Positions 28,598-38,052 of a stretch of 64,000 nucleotides of DNA are shown here, piece by piece. The notes under the pieces are model-generated. The model had not been told where the DNA came from. It was given only the letters and a program-made list of their open reading frames with translations, and searched no databases. Every line of letters begins with the position of its first letter. The stretch's first letter is position 1. The position numbers and the translations under genes are program-made. Source of the DNA: CAVXUB01 sp963764805 (lineage in GTDB: Bacteria > Actinomycetota > Acidimicrobiia > Acidimicrobiales > Bog-793); NCBI GenBank assembly GCA_963764805.1, contig CAVXUB010000005.1:361397-425396 (forward strand), read 5' to 3'.

Positions 28598-29608
28598 TTA
28601 GTGGCGGGCGGATGCGCTGTCAGGATGCTCGTCGCTGCGGTAGTCGGAGAGCCGCGCCAGCGCCGCCAGGGCCATCTCGGCCTCCTGCACGAAGACCCGG
28701 ACGAGCTCGGCCGCCGGAACCAGCTCCTGGATCGCGCCGAGCCCCTGGCCCGCCGGGTAGCACTCCCGTGCCGGGTCGATCCCCTCGGCATCCGCGCCGA
28801 GCCCGAGATGGAAGGCGCCGTCGTTGATCGACCGCCCGATCTGGGCGGGGAAGGGCTGCAGCTCGGCGGTGTTGCGCTCGAAGAAGTCGGTGTAGTCGTT
28901 GCGCACCACGCGCATCGTCTTGCCCGAGTAGGCCCGCGAGATCACCGTGCCATCCTCCGGCGAGGCGATGAGCGCCTCCTTGTAGCCGGGGACGGCTCTG
29001 GCCTCGGGCGTGGCGATGAAACGGGTGCCCACCCAGACGCCGTCGGCGCCGAGGGCGAGCGCCGCCGCCAGTCCCCGCCCGTCGAAGATCCCGCCGGCGG
29101 CCACGACCGGCACTCGCGAACCGACGGCGTCCACGATCTGCGGGACCAGCGGCATCGTGGCCACCTGCCCGGTGTGCCCGCCCGCCTCGGTGCCCTGCGC
29201 CACCACGATGTCGCACCCCGCCTCCACCGCTCTCAGCGCGTGTGCCACCTTGCCGCACATGTTGATCACCAGCAGCCCCGCCTCGTGGCACAGGCGGATG
29301 ACCGCCTCCGGCACCCCGAGGCCGGCCACGAAGACCGAAGCGCCTCCGTCGATGATCTTCTGCACCTGGCTCTCGAGGTCCCCCGGCATCGCAGTCAGGA
29401 GGTCGACGCCGAAGGGCTTGGAGGTGGCCGAACGCACCGCCGCCATCTCCGCCACCATCTTGTCCGGCCCCATCGTCGACGCTCCCAGGCACCCGAAACC
29501 CCCCGCCTCAGAGACCGCCGCCACCAGCCCGGAGTACGAGACCCCGCCCATCCCGGCCAGCATCACCGGGTACTCGATCCGGAGCATCTCGGTCAGCCTC
29601 GTCCGCAT
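28598..29608 (-). CDS. Nitronate monooxygenase (2-nitropropane dioxygenase family)
   Basis: FMN-dependent TIM-barrel enzyme (336 aa). The start ATG 29608 has GAGGAGG upstream. Motifs are EYPVMLAGMGGVSYSGLVAAVSEAG read in two pieces, GTEAGGHTGQV (FMN/active His region), PVVAAGGIFDGRGLAAALALG and GADGVWVGTRF. It oxidises nitronates, or in related members acts as an enoyl reductase-like flavoprotein. It lies upstream of the TetR operator and may have its own promoter. Confidence 0.88.
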   Translation of the reverse strand: MRTRLTEMLRIEYPVMLAGMGGVSYSGLVAAVSEAGGFGCLGASTMGPDKMVAEMAAVRSATSKPFGVDLLTAMPGDLESQVQKIIDGGASVFVAGLGVPEAVIRLCHEAGLLVINMCGKVAHALRAVEAGCDIVVAQGTEAGGHTGQVATMPLVPQIVDAVGSRVPVVAAGGIFDGRGLAAALALGADGVWVGTRFIATPEARAVPGYKEALIASPEDGTVISRAYSGKTMRVVRNDYTDFFERNTAELQPFPAQIGRSINDGAFHLGLGADAEGIDPARECYPAGQGLGAIQELVPAAELVRVFVQEAEMALAALARLSDYRSDEHPDSASARH

Positions 29609-29784
29609 CGGCGGTACCTCCTCTTCGTGTAGCCCGGTGGTCAGTATTCTTGATGAGGGGCCGCCTGCGGTGAGGCACTTAGAGGTGCCGCCCGCCGCCT
29701 TCGCAGCCGCACAGATCGCCACTACGAGGACAAGGGAGTCCAGGGCATGCCGGCAGTTTCGAACAGCGCCATGAGGAGCACTCG

Positions 29785-31950
29785 ATGACGAAGGCCGGCA
29801 AGGACCACTTCAAGGGCTATCACCACAAGGAACTGATAGAGGATTTCCGCCTGGCGTGCCTCTCCCGGGCGCTCGACGACCGCGAGATCACGCTCCAGAA
29901 GCAGAGCCGGGTCTACTTCCAGATCTCGGGGGCAGGCCACGAGATCGTGCTGCTGGCGCTCGCCCGCTCGCTGCGGCCCGCCTACGACTGGTTCTTCCCG
30001 TACTACCGCGACCAGGCGCTGTGCCTCGGGCTCGGGGTCGCGCCGAAGGACATCCTGCTGCAGGCAGTGGGATCCGCCGACGATCCCAACTCGGGTGGCC
30101 GGCAGATGCCCTCGCACTGGGGTTCGAAGGCGCTCAACATCGTGTCGCAGACCTCGCCCACAGGGTCGCAGTGCCTGCCGGCGGTCGGCTGCGCCGAGGC
30201 CTCGCGGTATATCGCTCCGCGGTCCCTGCCGGGCTGCACCGCCTACGGAGACGAGGTCACGTACGTGTCGCTCGGTGAGGGCGCCACCTCAGAAGGTGAG
30301 TTCTGGGAGAGCTTGAACACCGCCTGCAGGCTGCACTTGCCCGTCGTCTTCCTGGTCGCCGACAACGGCTACGCCATCTCGGTCCGAGCCTCGGACCAGG
30401 CACCGGCTCCCATATCCGAGCTCGTGCGCGGCTACCGCGGCCTCGCCATCACCAAGATCGACGGGTGCGACTACTTCGCCTCCCGCGCCCACGGCGCCAA
30501 GGCCATCGCCCGGGTGCGGGCCGGTGAGGGTCCCGGCCTGATCCACGCCACCGTGACCCGGCCCTATTCGCACTCGTCCCAGGACACCCAGTCCAAGTAC
30601 CGGCTTGCAGAAGACCTTGCCGAGGAGGCCGGTCACGACCCGATCCTCCGCCTCGAGCAGGAACTGGTCGCAGCAGGCGTGATGAGCGAGGAGCAGGCTC
30701 GGACGATCCGCTTGGAGGCCCGAGACCTCGTGGCGGCCTTGGCGCAGGAGGCGCTGGCGGCCCCGCTTCCGGATCCCGCCACGGTGACGGAGCACGTGCT
30801 GGCGATCCCCTCGATTCCCGATCCCGCAGCTGATGCGGCGCCGGCCGCGGCTGATGCGGCGCCGGCTCAGCCGCCGGCTGAAGTCTCGTCCAAGGTCTCG
30901 GACGACCCTCTGGCACCGGCCATTCCGGCGGGGCCGATCGGGATGGGGGACGCCATCCGCCTCGTGCTGCACGAGCAGATGGCCGTGGACGAGCGGATCC
31001 GCGTGTTCGGCGAGGACGTCGCCGACGCCGCCGAGGACCTCATCGACAAGGTCGAGGGCAAGGGTGGTGTGTTCGGGACGACGCAGGGGCTGCAGCGACG
31101 TTTTGGGATCGGGCGCTGTTACAACACGCCCCTCGCCGAGGCGAACATCGTCGGCCGCGGCATCGGTCAGGCCCTGCGCGGGTTGCGTCCGTGCCCGGAG
31201 ATCCAGTTCTTCGATTACATCTGGCCGGCGATGCACCAGATCCGTGCAGAGGCCGCCACGACCCGCTGGCGCTCCTGCGGGCGCTTCACGGTTCCGATGG
31301 TGGTGCGAGTCGCCATCGGCGGCTACGTCACCGGCGGCGCGCTGTGGCACTCGCAGTGCGGCGAGTCGATCTTCGCCCACATCCCCGGTCTCATCGTCGT
31401 GTTCCCATCACGGGCGGCTGATGCGGCGGGACTGCTGCGCACGGCCTTCAGATGCGAGGACCCGGTGCTGTTCCTCGAGCACAAGCACCTGCTGCGTCAG
31501 AAGTATGCGATGGACGTCTTTCCCTCGTCGGACTACCTCATCCCGCTCGGCAAGGGCCGGCGGGTCCAGCAGGGCGACAGCCTGACCATCGTCACCTGGG
31601 GCGCCACCGTGCAGAAGTCGATCCTCGCAGCCGAGCAGCTGGCAGGCGACGGCGTCACGGCCGACATCATCGACCTCCGCACGTTGATCCCCTGGGACCG
31701 CGAGATCGTGGCGGAGTCGGTAGCTCGCACTTCGAGAGTGCTGGTGGTGCACGAGGACGTCATGACAGCAGGCTTCGGAGCCGAGGTGGCCTCGTTCGTG
31801 GCATCCGACTGCTTCGAGTCGCTCGATGCCCCCGTGCGGCGCGTGGCCGCTGCCGACACCTTCGTCCCCTACGAGCCGGGTCTCGCCAGGGCCGTGCTGC
31901 CGCAGGTCGACGACATCGCGCTGGCGGCCAAGGAACTGCTCGCCTACTGA
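29785..31950 (+). CDS. 2-oxoacid dehydrogenase E1, fused alpha and beta subunits
   Basis: A 721-aa thiamine-diphosphate E1 with both subunits in one chain. Residues ~1-335 are the alpha part: TPP-binding EGATSEGEFWESLNTA ending ADNGYAIS, and the phosphorylation-loop-like YSHSSQDTQSKYR. An Ala/Pro linker (~345-385) contains a 21-bp duplication coding ADAAPA. Residues ~390-721 are the beta part: RVFGEDVADAAEDL, FNTPL-like YNTPLAEANIVGRGIG, EIQFFDYIWPAM and LRTLIPWD. It most resembles branched-chain 2-oxoacid dehydrogenase E1. GAGGAG precedes ATG 29785. No E2 or E3 gene is adjacent. Confidence 0.88.
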   Translation: MTKAGKDHFKGYHHKELIEDFRLACLSRALDDREITLQKQSRVYFQISGAGHEIVLLALARSLRPAYDWFFPYYRDQALCLGLGVAPKDILLQAVGSADDPNSGGRQMPSHWGSKALNIVSQTSPTGSQCLPAVGCAEASRYIAPRSLPGCTAYGDEVTYVSLGEGATSEGEFWESLNTACRLHLPVVFLVADNGYAISVRASDQAPAPISELVRGYRGLAITKIDGCDYFASRAHGAKAIARVRAGEGPGLIHATVTRPYSHSSQDTQSKYRLAEDLAEEAGHDPILRLEQELVAAGVMSEEQARTIRLEARDLVAALAQEALAAPLPDPATVTEHVLAIPSIPDPAADAAPAAADAAPAQPPAEVSSKVSDDPLAPAIPAGPIGMGDAIRLVLHEQMAVDERIRVFGEDVADAAEDLIDKVEGKGGVFGTTQGLQRRFGIGRCYNTPLAEANIVGRGIGQALRGLRPCPEIQFFDYIWPAMHQIRAEAATTRWRSCGRFTVPMVVRVAIGGYVTGGALWHSQCGESIFAHIPGLIVVFPSRAADAAGLLRTAFRCEDPVLFLEHKHLLRQKYAMDVFPSSDYLIPLGKGRRVQQGDSLTIVTWGATVQKSILAAEQLAGDGVTADIIDLRTLIPWDREIVAESVARTSRVLVVHEDVMTAGFGAEVASFVASDCFESLDAPVRRVAAADTFVPYEPGLARAVLPQVDDIALAAKELLAY

Positions 31951-31975
31951 GGTCCTCGGTAGGCCCCCCGGGACT

Positions 31976-32881
31976 TCAGCTGCCCGCACGTTCCGGTGAG
32001 TGCCGCTGAGTAACTCGCACGACGACCCGGCCGAGCAACAGCAACACAAGAACCATCACCACCAAGATCAACGCCGCCTCGTAGGAGAGGCCCACAACCT
32101 TGGGCTGGGGATCGTCGTAGAAGGTCCACACCGCATAGGCGAGGTAGGCGATCGGGTTGTGGGTGAGTCCGGGCGAGGGCATCGAGTTGGAGAAGCCGGC
32201 CGTGTAGAGCAGCGGCGCCGTCTCGCCGACAGCGATCGCCAGCGCGATGACCACGCCGGTGACCATCCCCGGTACCGCCGCCTTCAACACCACCCGTCGA
32301 AGCGCATGTGAAGTGCTCATGCCGAGACCCGCGGCACCCTCCCGGTATCCGGTCGGGACTTGCGCAATGGCGAGCTCAGTCGATTTGGCGACGTAGGGAA
32401 CGACGAGCAGCGACATCACGATAAGCACGGCGCCGAGCGAGTAGCCCCAGTGAAAGTAGATCACCAGCGACACGTAGCCGACGTAGCCGAGGACGATCGA
32501 GGGGACGCCCGCCAGGACCTCAGACGCCCCTCGCAACACGGCGGCCGGTCGAGGCGGACAGATCTCGGCGAGGAACACCCCCGTCCCGATGCCGGCGATG
32601 CCGGCCAGGAAGCCGACACCGCCAGTGATCACGAGCGTCCCGACGATCGTGTTCGACAGACCGCCTCCGACGCCCGTCGTCTCCTGCGTCAAGACGCTCC
32701 AGCTCCAGACCGAGACCGCTCTCGACACGACCCCCCAGAGGATCCACACCACGGGACCGGCGATGGCGACCAGGGCCATTGAGCACGACCCCCAGAGCGA
32801 CCAGTTCCACGCACGCCGTCTGAGGCGAGCGGCGCGGCCTCCACGAGCCCGAACCGTCGAAGCGACTGCCGCGGACGCCAT
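31976..32881 (-). CDS. pstA: Phosphate ABC transporter permease PstA
   Basis: Inner-membrane permease (301 aa) with six helices and the EAA loop (AIAQVPTGYREGAAGLGMS, then ALRRVVLKAAVPGM). It pairs with PstC to move phosphate handed over by PstS. The start ATG 32881 overlaps the pstC stop (TGATG). The C-terminus is basic. It converges on the E1 gene with a 25-bp gap. Confidence 0.93.
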   Translation of the reverse strand: MASAAVASTVRARGGRAARLRRRAWNWSLWGSCSMALVAIAGPVVWILWGVVSRAVSVWSWSVLTQETTGVGGGLSNTIVGTLVITGGVGFLAGIAGIGTGVFLAEICPPRPAAVLRGASEVLAGVPSIVLGYVGYVSLVIYFHWGYSLGAVLIVMSLLVVPYVAKSTELAIAQVPTGYREGAAGLGMSTSHALRRVVLKAAVPGMVTGVVIALAIAVGETAPLLYTAGFSNSMPSPGLTHNPIAYLAYAVWTFYDDPQPKVVGLSYEAALILVVMVLVLLLLGRVVVRVTQRHSPERAGS

Positions 32882-33906
32882 CAGAAGCCGACTCCCACCG
32901 GCAGCACCGTCCACTTGGCGAAGCGCCGCACCAGCAACCGCGCCGCGACATTCACGACCAGGGTGATCAGCAGCAATACGAGTGCCGCCAGCGCCAGCGC
33001 CTTGACGGAGAACAGCGTCGGGTCGCCCTCGGCGGAGTCGAGGTAGGAGACGATGGTGGCAGCGATGGAGGTCGTCCCGCCGTAGATGTTGGGTGCCGAG
33101 GCGATGACGCTGCCGCTGACGATGGCGACGGCGATCGTCTCGCCGAGGGCGCGGCCGAGGCCGAGGATGGCTGCCCCCACCACACCGCCACGGATCCACC
33201 GCAGCTGCACCGCTCGAAACGCCTCGGCGTCCGTCATCCCGAGAGCCACGGCTCCCTCGCTGGTCCCCCTCGGTACCTGCTTGAGGAGATCCCGAGTCGT
33301 GGCGGCGATGATCGGTACGATCATTATCGCCAATACGATGCCGGCGGTGAGGAGACCCTGCCCGCCACCGACCGGACCGTGGAAGATGTTCAGCACCGGC
33401 ACGTTTGGAAGGTGCTGGAGCGCCGGATAGATGTGGTGGGCGAGGAAAGGCCCGAGGATCAGCAACCCCCATAGGCCGAAGATCACGCTCGGGATCCCGG
33501 CCAGCACCTCGAGCACCAGGCCCACCGCCGAGCTCGCCCGCCGAGGCAGCTTCTCGACGACGAGGATCGCCCCCCCGACCGCTATCGGCAGGCCGATGAC
33601 GATCGCGATTGCCGATGTCTCGATCGTGCCGAGGATCAGGTCGAGCGCCCCGAACGAGGCACCGGGCATGTGCTGCACGCCATTGGTGGTGATCGGGGTC
33701 CCGTACAGGTTCCCCTGGTTCCACTGGCTCCCGGTGAAGAAGTGAGCGCCCTCGAGCCGGAGAGCGGGCCATGCTTCCAGCGCGAGCACGAGCACGATCA
33801 ACACCAGACCCACGAGCGGTACGGCCGCCAATGAGCCGGTGACGAGGCGGATGCTCCACTCCTGCAGGCGCCGGCGGCCGACCAGCTTCTCCGGCATCTC
33901 CGGCAT
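32881..33906 (-). CDS. pstC: Phosphate ABC transporter permease PstC
   Basis: Permease of 341 aa with about six to seven helices. The conserved region includes GIPSVIFGLWGLLIL and the EAA loop LLKQVPRGTSEGAVALGMTD followed by GGVVGAAILGLGRALGETIA. It lies 4 bases after pstS and overlaps pstA. Confidence 0.93.
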   Translation of the reverse strand: MPEMPEKLVGRRRLQEWSIRLVTGSLAAVPLVGLVLIVLVLALEAWPALRLEGAHFFTGSQWNQGNLYGTPITTNGVQHMPGASFGALDLILGTIETSAIAIVIGLPIAVGGAILVVEKLPRRASSAVGLVLEVLAGIPSVIFGLWGLLILGPFLAHHIYPALQHLPNVPVLNIFHGPVGGGQGLLTAGIVLAIMIVPIIAATTRDLLKQVPRGTSEGAVALGMTDAEAFRAVQLRWIRGGVVGAAILGLGRALGETIAVAIVSGSVIASAPNIYGGTTSIAATIVSYLDSAEGDPTLFSVKALALAALVLLLITLVVNVAARLLVRRFAKWTVLPVGVGF

Positions 33907-33910
33907 GGGC

Positions 33911-35107
33911 TCAGCTGATTTTCTCGAGCAGCGCCACGCTCACAGCCAATGCAGCACTCGGCAGCGGCTGGAAGTTGACCGCCGAGAGCTCGGACGCAGC
34001 CGACCCTCCGTCTGGATCCATGGCCCACGCCAGCACCGACACGATGGCCTTTGCATTCGCGGCGGAGGACTGGTTCGACATGACGATGGCGTACTCGTAG
34101 TTGATGATCGGGTAGCCGGCCGGCGCCGGGCCATAGATCATCGAGATCGAGCCGTTGGCGGGCACGCTCGGGAAGCTCGCCGCGGCGGCAGAGATAGAGG
34201 CTGACGTGGGCAGCTCGTAGTTGCCAGCCTTGTTCTCGAGCATCGCCTGGCCGAGGCCGGCGGCTGAGGTCTTCGAGGCATAGCTGATCCCGGTATAGGT
34301 GATGCAGCCGGGGTTGGCCGAGCAGACCTGGATCATTCCCGAGTTCTTCGCGCCCGACAGCTCGTTGGAGATGGTCGGCCAGCTGATGATCTGGTCGTAG
34401 CCGAGCGTCCAAGCCGACGGGGCCGAGTCCGACAGGTACGTGGTGAACAGGAAGGTGTCGCCGCTGCCGTCCGAACGATGCACCGGCTTGACGGCCAGGT
34501 TCGGCAGCTTGACGCCGGGGTTGACGTTGGCGATCGCCGGATCGTCCCAGTTCGTGATCTTGCCGGTGTACATCTCGGCGAGGATCGTCCCGTTCAGCTT
34601 GAGGTGCGCAGAGGCGGGAACGGTCGGAAGGTTGTAGTTGATCTGCTGGGCCGAGATGGCGAGCGGGATGTTCTCGATACCGGCGTACTTGGTGAAGTCG
34701 GCAGGAGGCAGGTAGGCGTCGGAGGCACCAATGTCAGCCGTACCCGTGGCGGCGTCAGAGATGCCGGTGCTCGACCCGGTTGCCGCTGTCGTGATCGACA
34801 CGTTGGGCCACTTTGCCTTGTAGCCCTGAGCCCACGCGGAGAAAAGGGGGTAGAGCAACGATGAGCCCGTCTCGGAAACCGAGAGGCTCCCTGCGGGAGC
34901 GGCCTCGAGGGCCGAGAGCTGCGACGTCGGGTCTCCACCGCCACTCGGAGCGGAGGTGCTTGTATGGCTCGTCGTAGTGGTGCTGCCCGCATTGCCGGCG
35001 CCGGCGTTGTTCGAACCGCAGGCACCGAGTAGCAGGGCGAGCGCCCCCGCGAGCACGCCGACGGTTGCCATCTTCCGGATCGGGTTCAGACTCTTGCTTC
35101 TGGTCAC
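33911..35107 (-). CDS. pstS: Phosphate-binding lipoprotein PstS
   Basis: Extracytoplasmic phosphate-binding protein (398 aa). The signal peptide ends in the lipobox ALLLGAC, followed by a Gly/Ser/Thr-rich tether to about residue 60. Phosphate-contact motifs include SETGSSLLYPLFSAWA, ATGSSTGISDAATGTADIGAS and HRSDGSGDTFLFT. GTG start with AAAGGAGACGA just upstream. It sits between pstB and pstC, unlike the usual pstSCAB order. Confidence 0.94.
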   Translation of the reverse strand: MTRSKSLNPIRKMATVGVLAGALALLLGACGSNNAGAGNAGSTTTTSHTSTSAPSGGGDPTSQLSALEAAPAGSLSVSETGSSLLYPLFSAWAQGYKAKWPNVSITTAATGSSTGISDAATGTADIGASDAYLPPADFTKYAGIENIPLAISAQQINYNLPTVPASAHLKLNGTILAEMYTGKITNWDDPAIANVNPGVKLPNLAVKPVHRSDGSGDTFLFTTYLSDSAPSAWTLGYDQIISWPTISNELSGAKNSGMIQVCSANPGCITYTGISYASKTSAAGLGQAMLENKAGNYELPTSASISAAAASFPSVPANGSISMIYGPAPAGYPIINYEYAIVMSNQSSAANAKAIVSVLAWAMDPDGGSAASELSAVNFQPLPSAALAVSVALLEKIS

Positions 35108-35193
35108 TCGTCTCCTTTTTCCCGCGTCGAAGTAAAGGGTGAGTACTCATGCGTCTCACTACATCTGTCGGGCGCCGCGGCGGCGCTCTCAGG

Positions 35194-36027
35194 TCAGCCC
35201 ACGAGGCCGCCGAAATAGCGGGCCGTCTCGGGCCGCTCGGGTGCTGAGAACATCGGGGCTGTGGGGCCGCTCTCGACAAGGCGCCCCTGGTAGAAGAAGA
35301 TCGTGTCGTGCGAGAGGCGCTTGGCCTGCGCCAGATTGTGAGTGATCACCACGACCGTGATGCCAGGGGTCAGCCTGGCGAGCAGCTCCTCGACCGCCTC
35401 CGTCGAGACAGGATCGAGTGACGAGGTCGGTTCGTCGAGCAGCAGCACCTCCGGCTCCACCGCCAGCGCCCTGGCGAGACACAGAAGCTGTTGCTGACCA
35501 CCCGACAGCCGGAATGGCGAGTCCTTCAAGCGATCCGCCACCGCAGACCACAGCCCGACCTCGGCGAGGTAGGTCTCCGCGATGTCGTGCAGTTCGGAGC
35601 GCTTGGCCATGCGGTGGGCACGAACGCCTGCGACCACGTTCTGCTCGATCGACATCGGGAAGGGATTCGGCCTTTGGAAGACCATCCCGACACGACGCCG
35701 CAGGTCGAGTAGGTCCATCGAGGGGTCGTGCACGTTGGCAGAGTCGAAGTAGACAGCGCCCCGTTTCCAGTGGCCGCGCACTCGATCGTTCATTCGGTTG
35801 AGCGTGCGGAGGAAGGTTGTCTTGCCCGAGCCGGTGGGGCCCACGAGAGCCGTGATCGACCCCTTGGCGATGCCGACGGTGACGTCCTCCAGGATCGTGC
35901 TGGACCCGAACCCCAGCGAGAGGTGCGAGGCGGTGAGCACCGCGTCACTGGTGGCGGATCGTGCGGCACGCTCCCTTTGCGCAGCTGGGGAGGCCGTGCC
36001 TGAGTGTTCCCGGAGGATATTTGCCAT
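35194..36027 (-). CDS. pstB: Phosphate ABC transporter ATP-binding protein PstB
   Basis: ATPase (277 aa) driving PstSCA. Walker A is GPTGSGKTTFLRTLNRMND, the Q-loop region is GMVFQRPNPFPMSIEQNV, the signature is LSGGQQQLLCLARALA and Walker B is PEVLLLDEPTSSLDP, all typical of PstB. I prefer ATG 36027; an in-frame start at 36060 adds 11 residues. A TATAAC box about 12 bases before ATG 36027 suggests a nearly leaderless promoter. It is first in the pst run and divergent from a response regulator gene. Confidence 0.92.
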   Translation of the reverse strand: MANILREHSGTASPAAQRERAARSATSDAVLTASHLSLGFGSSTILEDVTVGIAKGSITALVGPTGSGKTTFLRTLNRMNDRVRGHWKRGAVYFDSANVHDPSMDLLDLRRRVGMVFQRPNPFPMSIEQNVVAGVRAHRMAKRSELHDIAETYLAEVGLWSAVADRLKDSPFRLSGGQQQLLCLARALAVEPEVLLLDEPTSSLDPVSTEAVEELLARLTPGITVVVITHNLAQAKRLSHDTIFFYQGRLVESGPTAPMFSAPERPETARYFGGLVG

Positions 36028-36209
36028 CGGGAGGCACGTTATATGGGCGATCTGAAGCAACCGCCAACCGCGCGTTGCCGTCCAATGATCCTTACGGGAA
36101 TTCCTGGTTGCCTCCGGATATCAACAGGGTGAACGCCGACAACCTGGGCGGCGCGGCGCAGGGGAATCGAGAGCCGCCTCCTTCAAGAAGGCGAAGGTGA
36201 AGTGCCTAG

Positions 36210-36242
36210 GTTTCCACCTCACTTCATGTCCTGTTCACCATC
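36210..36242 (+). promoter_or_regulatory. PHO-box-like triple direct repeat
   Basis: Three TTC-starting units, TTCCACC at 36212, TTCATGT at 36223 and TTCACCA at 36234, are spaced exactly 11 bp apart. The last includes GTTCACC. Actinobacterial PhoP/RegX3-type regulators bind 11-bp direct repeats of GTTCACC type. It lies 48 bases before the response regulator start and also between it and pstB. Confidence 0.55.
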
Positions 36243-36289
36243 GTGAGGCAGGCCCTTAAGGCCACCGCGCAACGATCACAATCAAGGCA

Positions 36290-37123
36290 ATGATGGGACA
36301 CGAGACCTTGCACCACACCAGTTCGATCGCCAGCACCCACGCCGGCGCAGGCGTTCCGAACCGGCCCACCGTCCTCGTGGTGGAGGACGACGAGTCGCAC
36401 GCGATGGCGGTGAGGGTGGGGTTGGAACGGGAAGGTTTTGATGTGGTGTCCGTGGGGGAGGCGGGGTCAGCGTTCAGCGCCCTTTCGGCCTCGCCTCCAG
36501 ATGTCGTGCTCCTCGACGTCATGCTGCCCGGCGTATCAGGCATCGACCTCTGCCGGAGGATCCGGGAGTCAGGCCTGTCGATACCCGTGATCATGGTCAG
36601 CGCCCGTACGGAGGAGCTGGACGTGGTCGTGGCGATGGAGATCGGTGCCGACGATTATGTCGCCAAGCCGTACCGCATGCGCGAGTTGGTCGCTCGTATC
36701 CGTGCGGTGCTGCGACGGGGACACATTCGCTCGGCCGAGCCGGCGATGTTCGCCCTGGTACGCCCGTCGTCAGGCGCCCTCGAGGTCGGCGATGTGGTCC
36801 TCGACGCCGATCGGCACGAGGTTCACGTGCGGGGCGAGCTGGTGGAGGTGCCGCTGCGCGAGTTCCGCCTGCTCGAGGAGCTGCTACGCAATGCAGGACT
36901 GCTCATGACCCGGGAGACGCTGCTGGAGCGGGTGTGGGGCTACGAGTTCGAAGGTGACCCGAAGATCCTCTCCACGCTCGTCAACCGGCTGAGGGCGCGA
37001 ATCGAGGAGGAGCCGGAGCGACCGGTTCGAATCGTCACGATCCGGGGCCTCGGGTACCGCTACGAGAATGCGGGACGACCTCGGCCCCCACGCGGGACGG
37101 CAGGAACATCAGGTATCGGCTGA
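36290..37123 (+). CDS. OmpR/PhoB-family response regulator (RegX3-like)
   Basis: A 277-aa regulator. An unusual ~25-aa N-terminal extension precedes the receiver (TVLVVEDDESHAM; phospho-acceptor Asp in DVVLLDVMLPGVSG; Lys in DDYVAKPYRMREL). The winged-helix domain has LREFRLLEELLRNAG, ETLLERVWGYEF and VRIVTIRGLGYRYE. Its position next to pstB, with a PHO-box-like repeat in the shared promoter region, suggests control of phosphate uptake. No sensor kinase is adjacent; the SenX3-like kinase at 51.2 kb is the nearest. The start may be at a later codon. Confidence 0.87.
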   Translation: MMGHETLHHTSSIASTHAGAGVPNRPTVLVVEDDESHAMAVRVGLEREGFDVVSVGEAGSAFSALSASPPDVVLLDVMLPGVSGIDLCRRIRESGLSIPVIMVSARTEELDVVVAMEIGADDYVAKPYRMRELVARIRAVLRRGHIRSAEPAMFALVRPSSGALEVGDVVLDADRHEVHVRGELVEVPLREFRLLEELLRNAGLLMTRETLLERVWGYEFEGDPKILSTLVNRLRARIEEEPERPVRIVTIRGLGYRYENAGRPRPPRGTAGTSGIG

Positions 37124-37143
37124 TCCTCGCCAGTCCCTGGCCC

Positions 37144-38052
37144 TCAGGCAGGGGCGCCAGCCGGCACGTCTCCAGATTCCGAGTGATGGATGGCACCGGG
37201 CTCGCCGAGCTCGACGTCGAGAGCGAGCGTGAGGCAACGGCAGCCGCCGCCGGCCTTCAAGAACTCGCCGACAGGCGCCACGGAGATCTCGTAGCCCCAC
37301 GACTCGAGGATCCGACCCACCCGCACCGGGCACGAGGGCATCACGATGTTGGAGCCGATGACCACCGAGTTGGCGACGAACGCCTCGGCCTCCTCGTCCT
37401 CCAGCAGCAACGGCTCCGGCACAAGCTCCTTCAGCACCGCCAAGCCGTAGGTGTCGAGCCCCAGAGGGGCGACGATGGCATGTCGGTCGTCGAGCGGGCA
37501 GAACGTGAGATCGAGGTGGTACAACCGCTCGTCGACGAGCTCGACCGAGAGCACCGGAGCCCCGACCAGCTGCGACAGCGGCGCGTGCGAGGCGAAGTCG
37601 GAACGGAAGCGGTAGCCGGAGACGAGCACCATCCCGGCCGGGTCCCCCTTGCCGTCCGGGACCTGGAAGGGAAGAGCGTCGCCGGCACCCTCGTGGCAGA
37701 GTCCCGCCGGCAACCGCGAGAGCGACCAGCCGTGGGACTGGAACCACTCCTCGTCGTGCGGCGTCTCGCCCTGGCGCTCGGCATGGCGGAACGACGCGGG
37801 GACGAACTGGCGCCCGTTCACGATCCCTGCGTTGGCAGTGAACACGAGGTCCGGCAGCCCGGGGACCGAGGGCTGGAACTCGAGCTCGGCGCCGGCCGCC
37901 CGCAACGCCGTCACGAGGCCCTCGAACTGACCGATCGCTTTCTCGGTGTCAGGCTTCACCGCAGCGTGCATCCAGGGGTTGATCTCGTAGAAGACGTCGA
38001 AGTTGTCGGGCCGGCACATCAGGTACCTGCGGCCCCACGGGAGTTGGGTCAT
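37144..38052 (-). CDS. argZ: Arginine dihydrolase (ArgZ-like, DDAH/arginine deiminase superfamily)
   Basis: Guanidino-group hydrolase of 302 aa. It carries the set I associate with cyanobacterial ArgZ/AgrE N-domains: YEINPWM (Asn25), DLVFTANAG (Asn74), HEGAGDAL (Glu121), YHLDLTFCPL (His179) and KAGGGCRCLTL (catalytic Cys273). ArgZ turns arginine into ornithine, CO2 and ammonia in one enzyme, whereas deiminases stop at citrulline. The Asn in FTANAG is the feature linked to full dihydrolase activity. It overlaps ocd by four bases. A plain arginine deiminase or DDAH is the alternative. Confidence 0.8.
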   Translation of the reverse strand: MTQLPWGRRYLMCRPDNFDVFYEINPWMHAAVKPDTEKAIGQFEGLVTALRAAGAELEFQPSVPGLPDLVFTANAGIVNGRQFVPASFRHAERQGETPHDEEWFQSHGWSLSRLPAGLCHEGAGDALPFQVPDGKGDPAGMVLVSGYRFRSDFASHAPLSQLVGAPVLSVELVDERLYHLDLTFCPLDDRHAIVAPLGLDTYGLAVLKELVPEPLLLEDEEAEAFVANSVVIGSNIVMPSCPVRVGRILESWGYEISVAPVGEFLKAGGGCRCLTLALDVELGEPGAIHHSESGDVPAGAPA

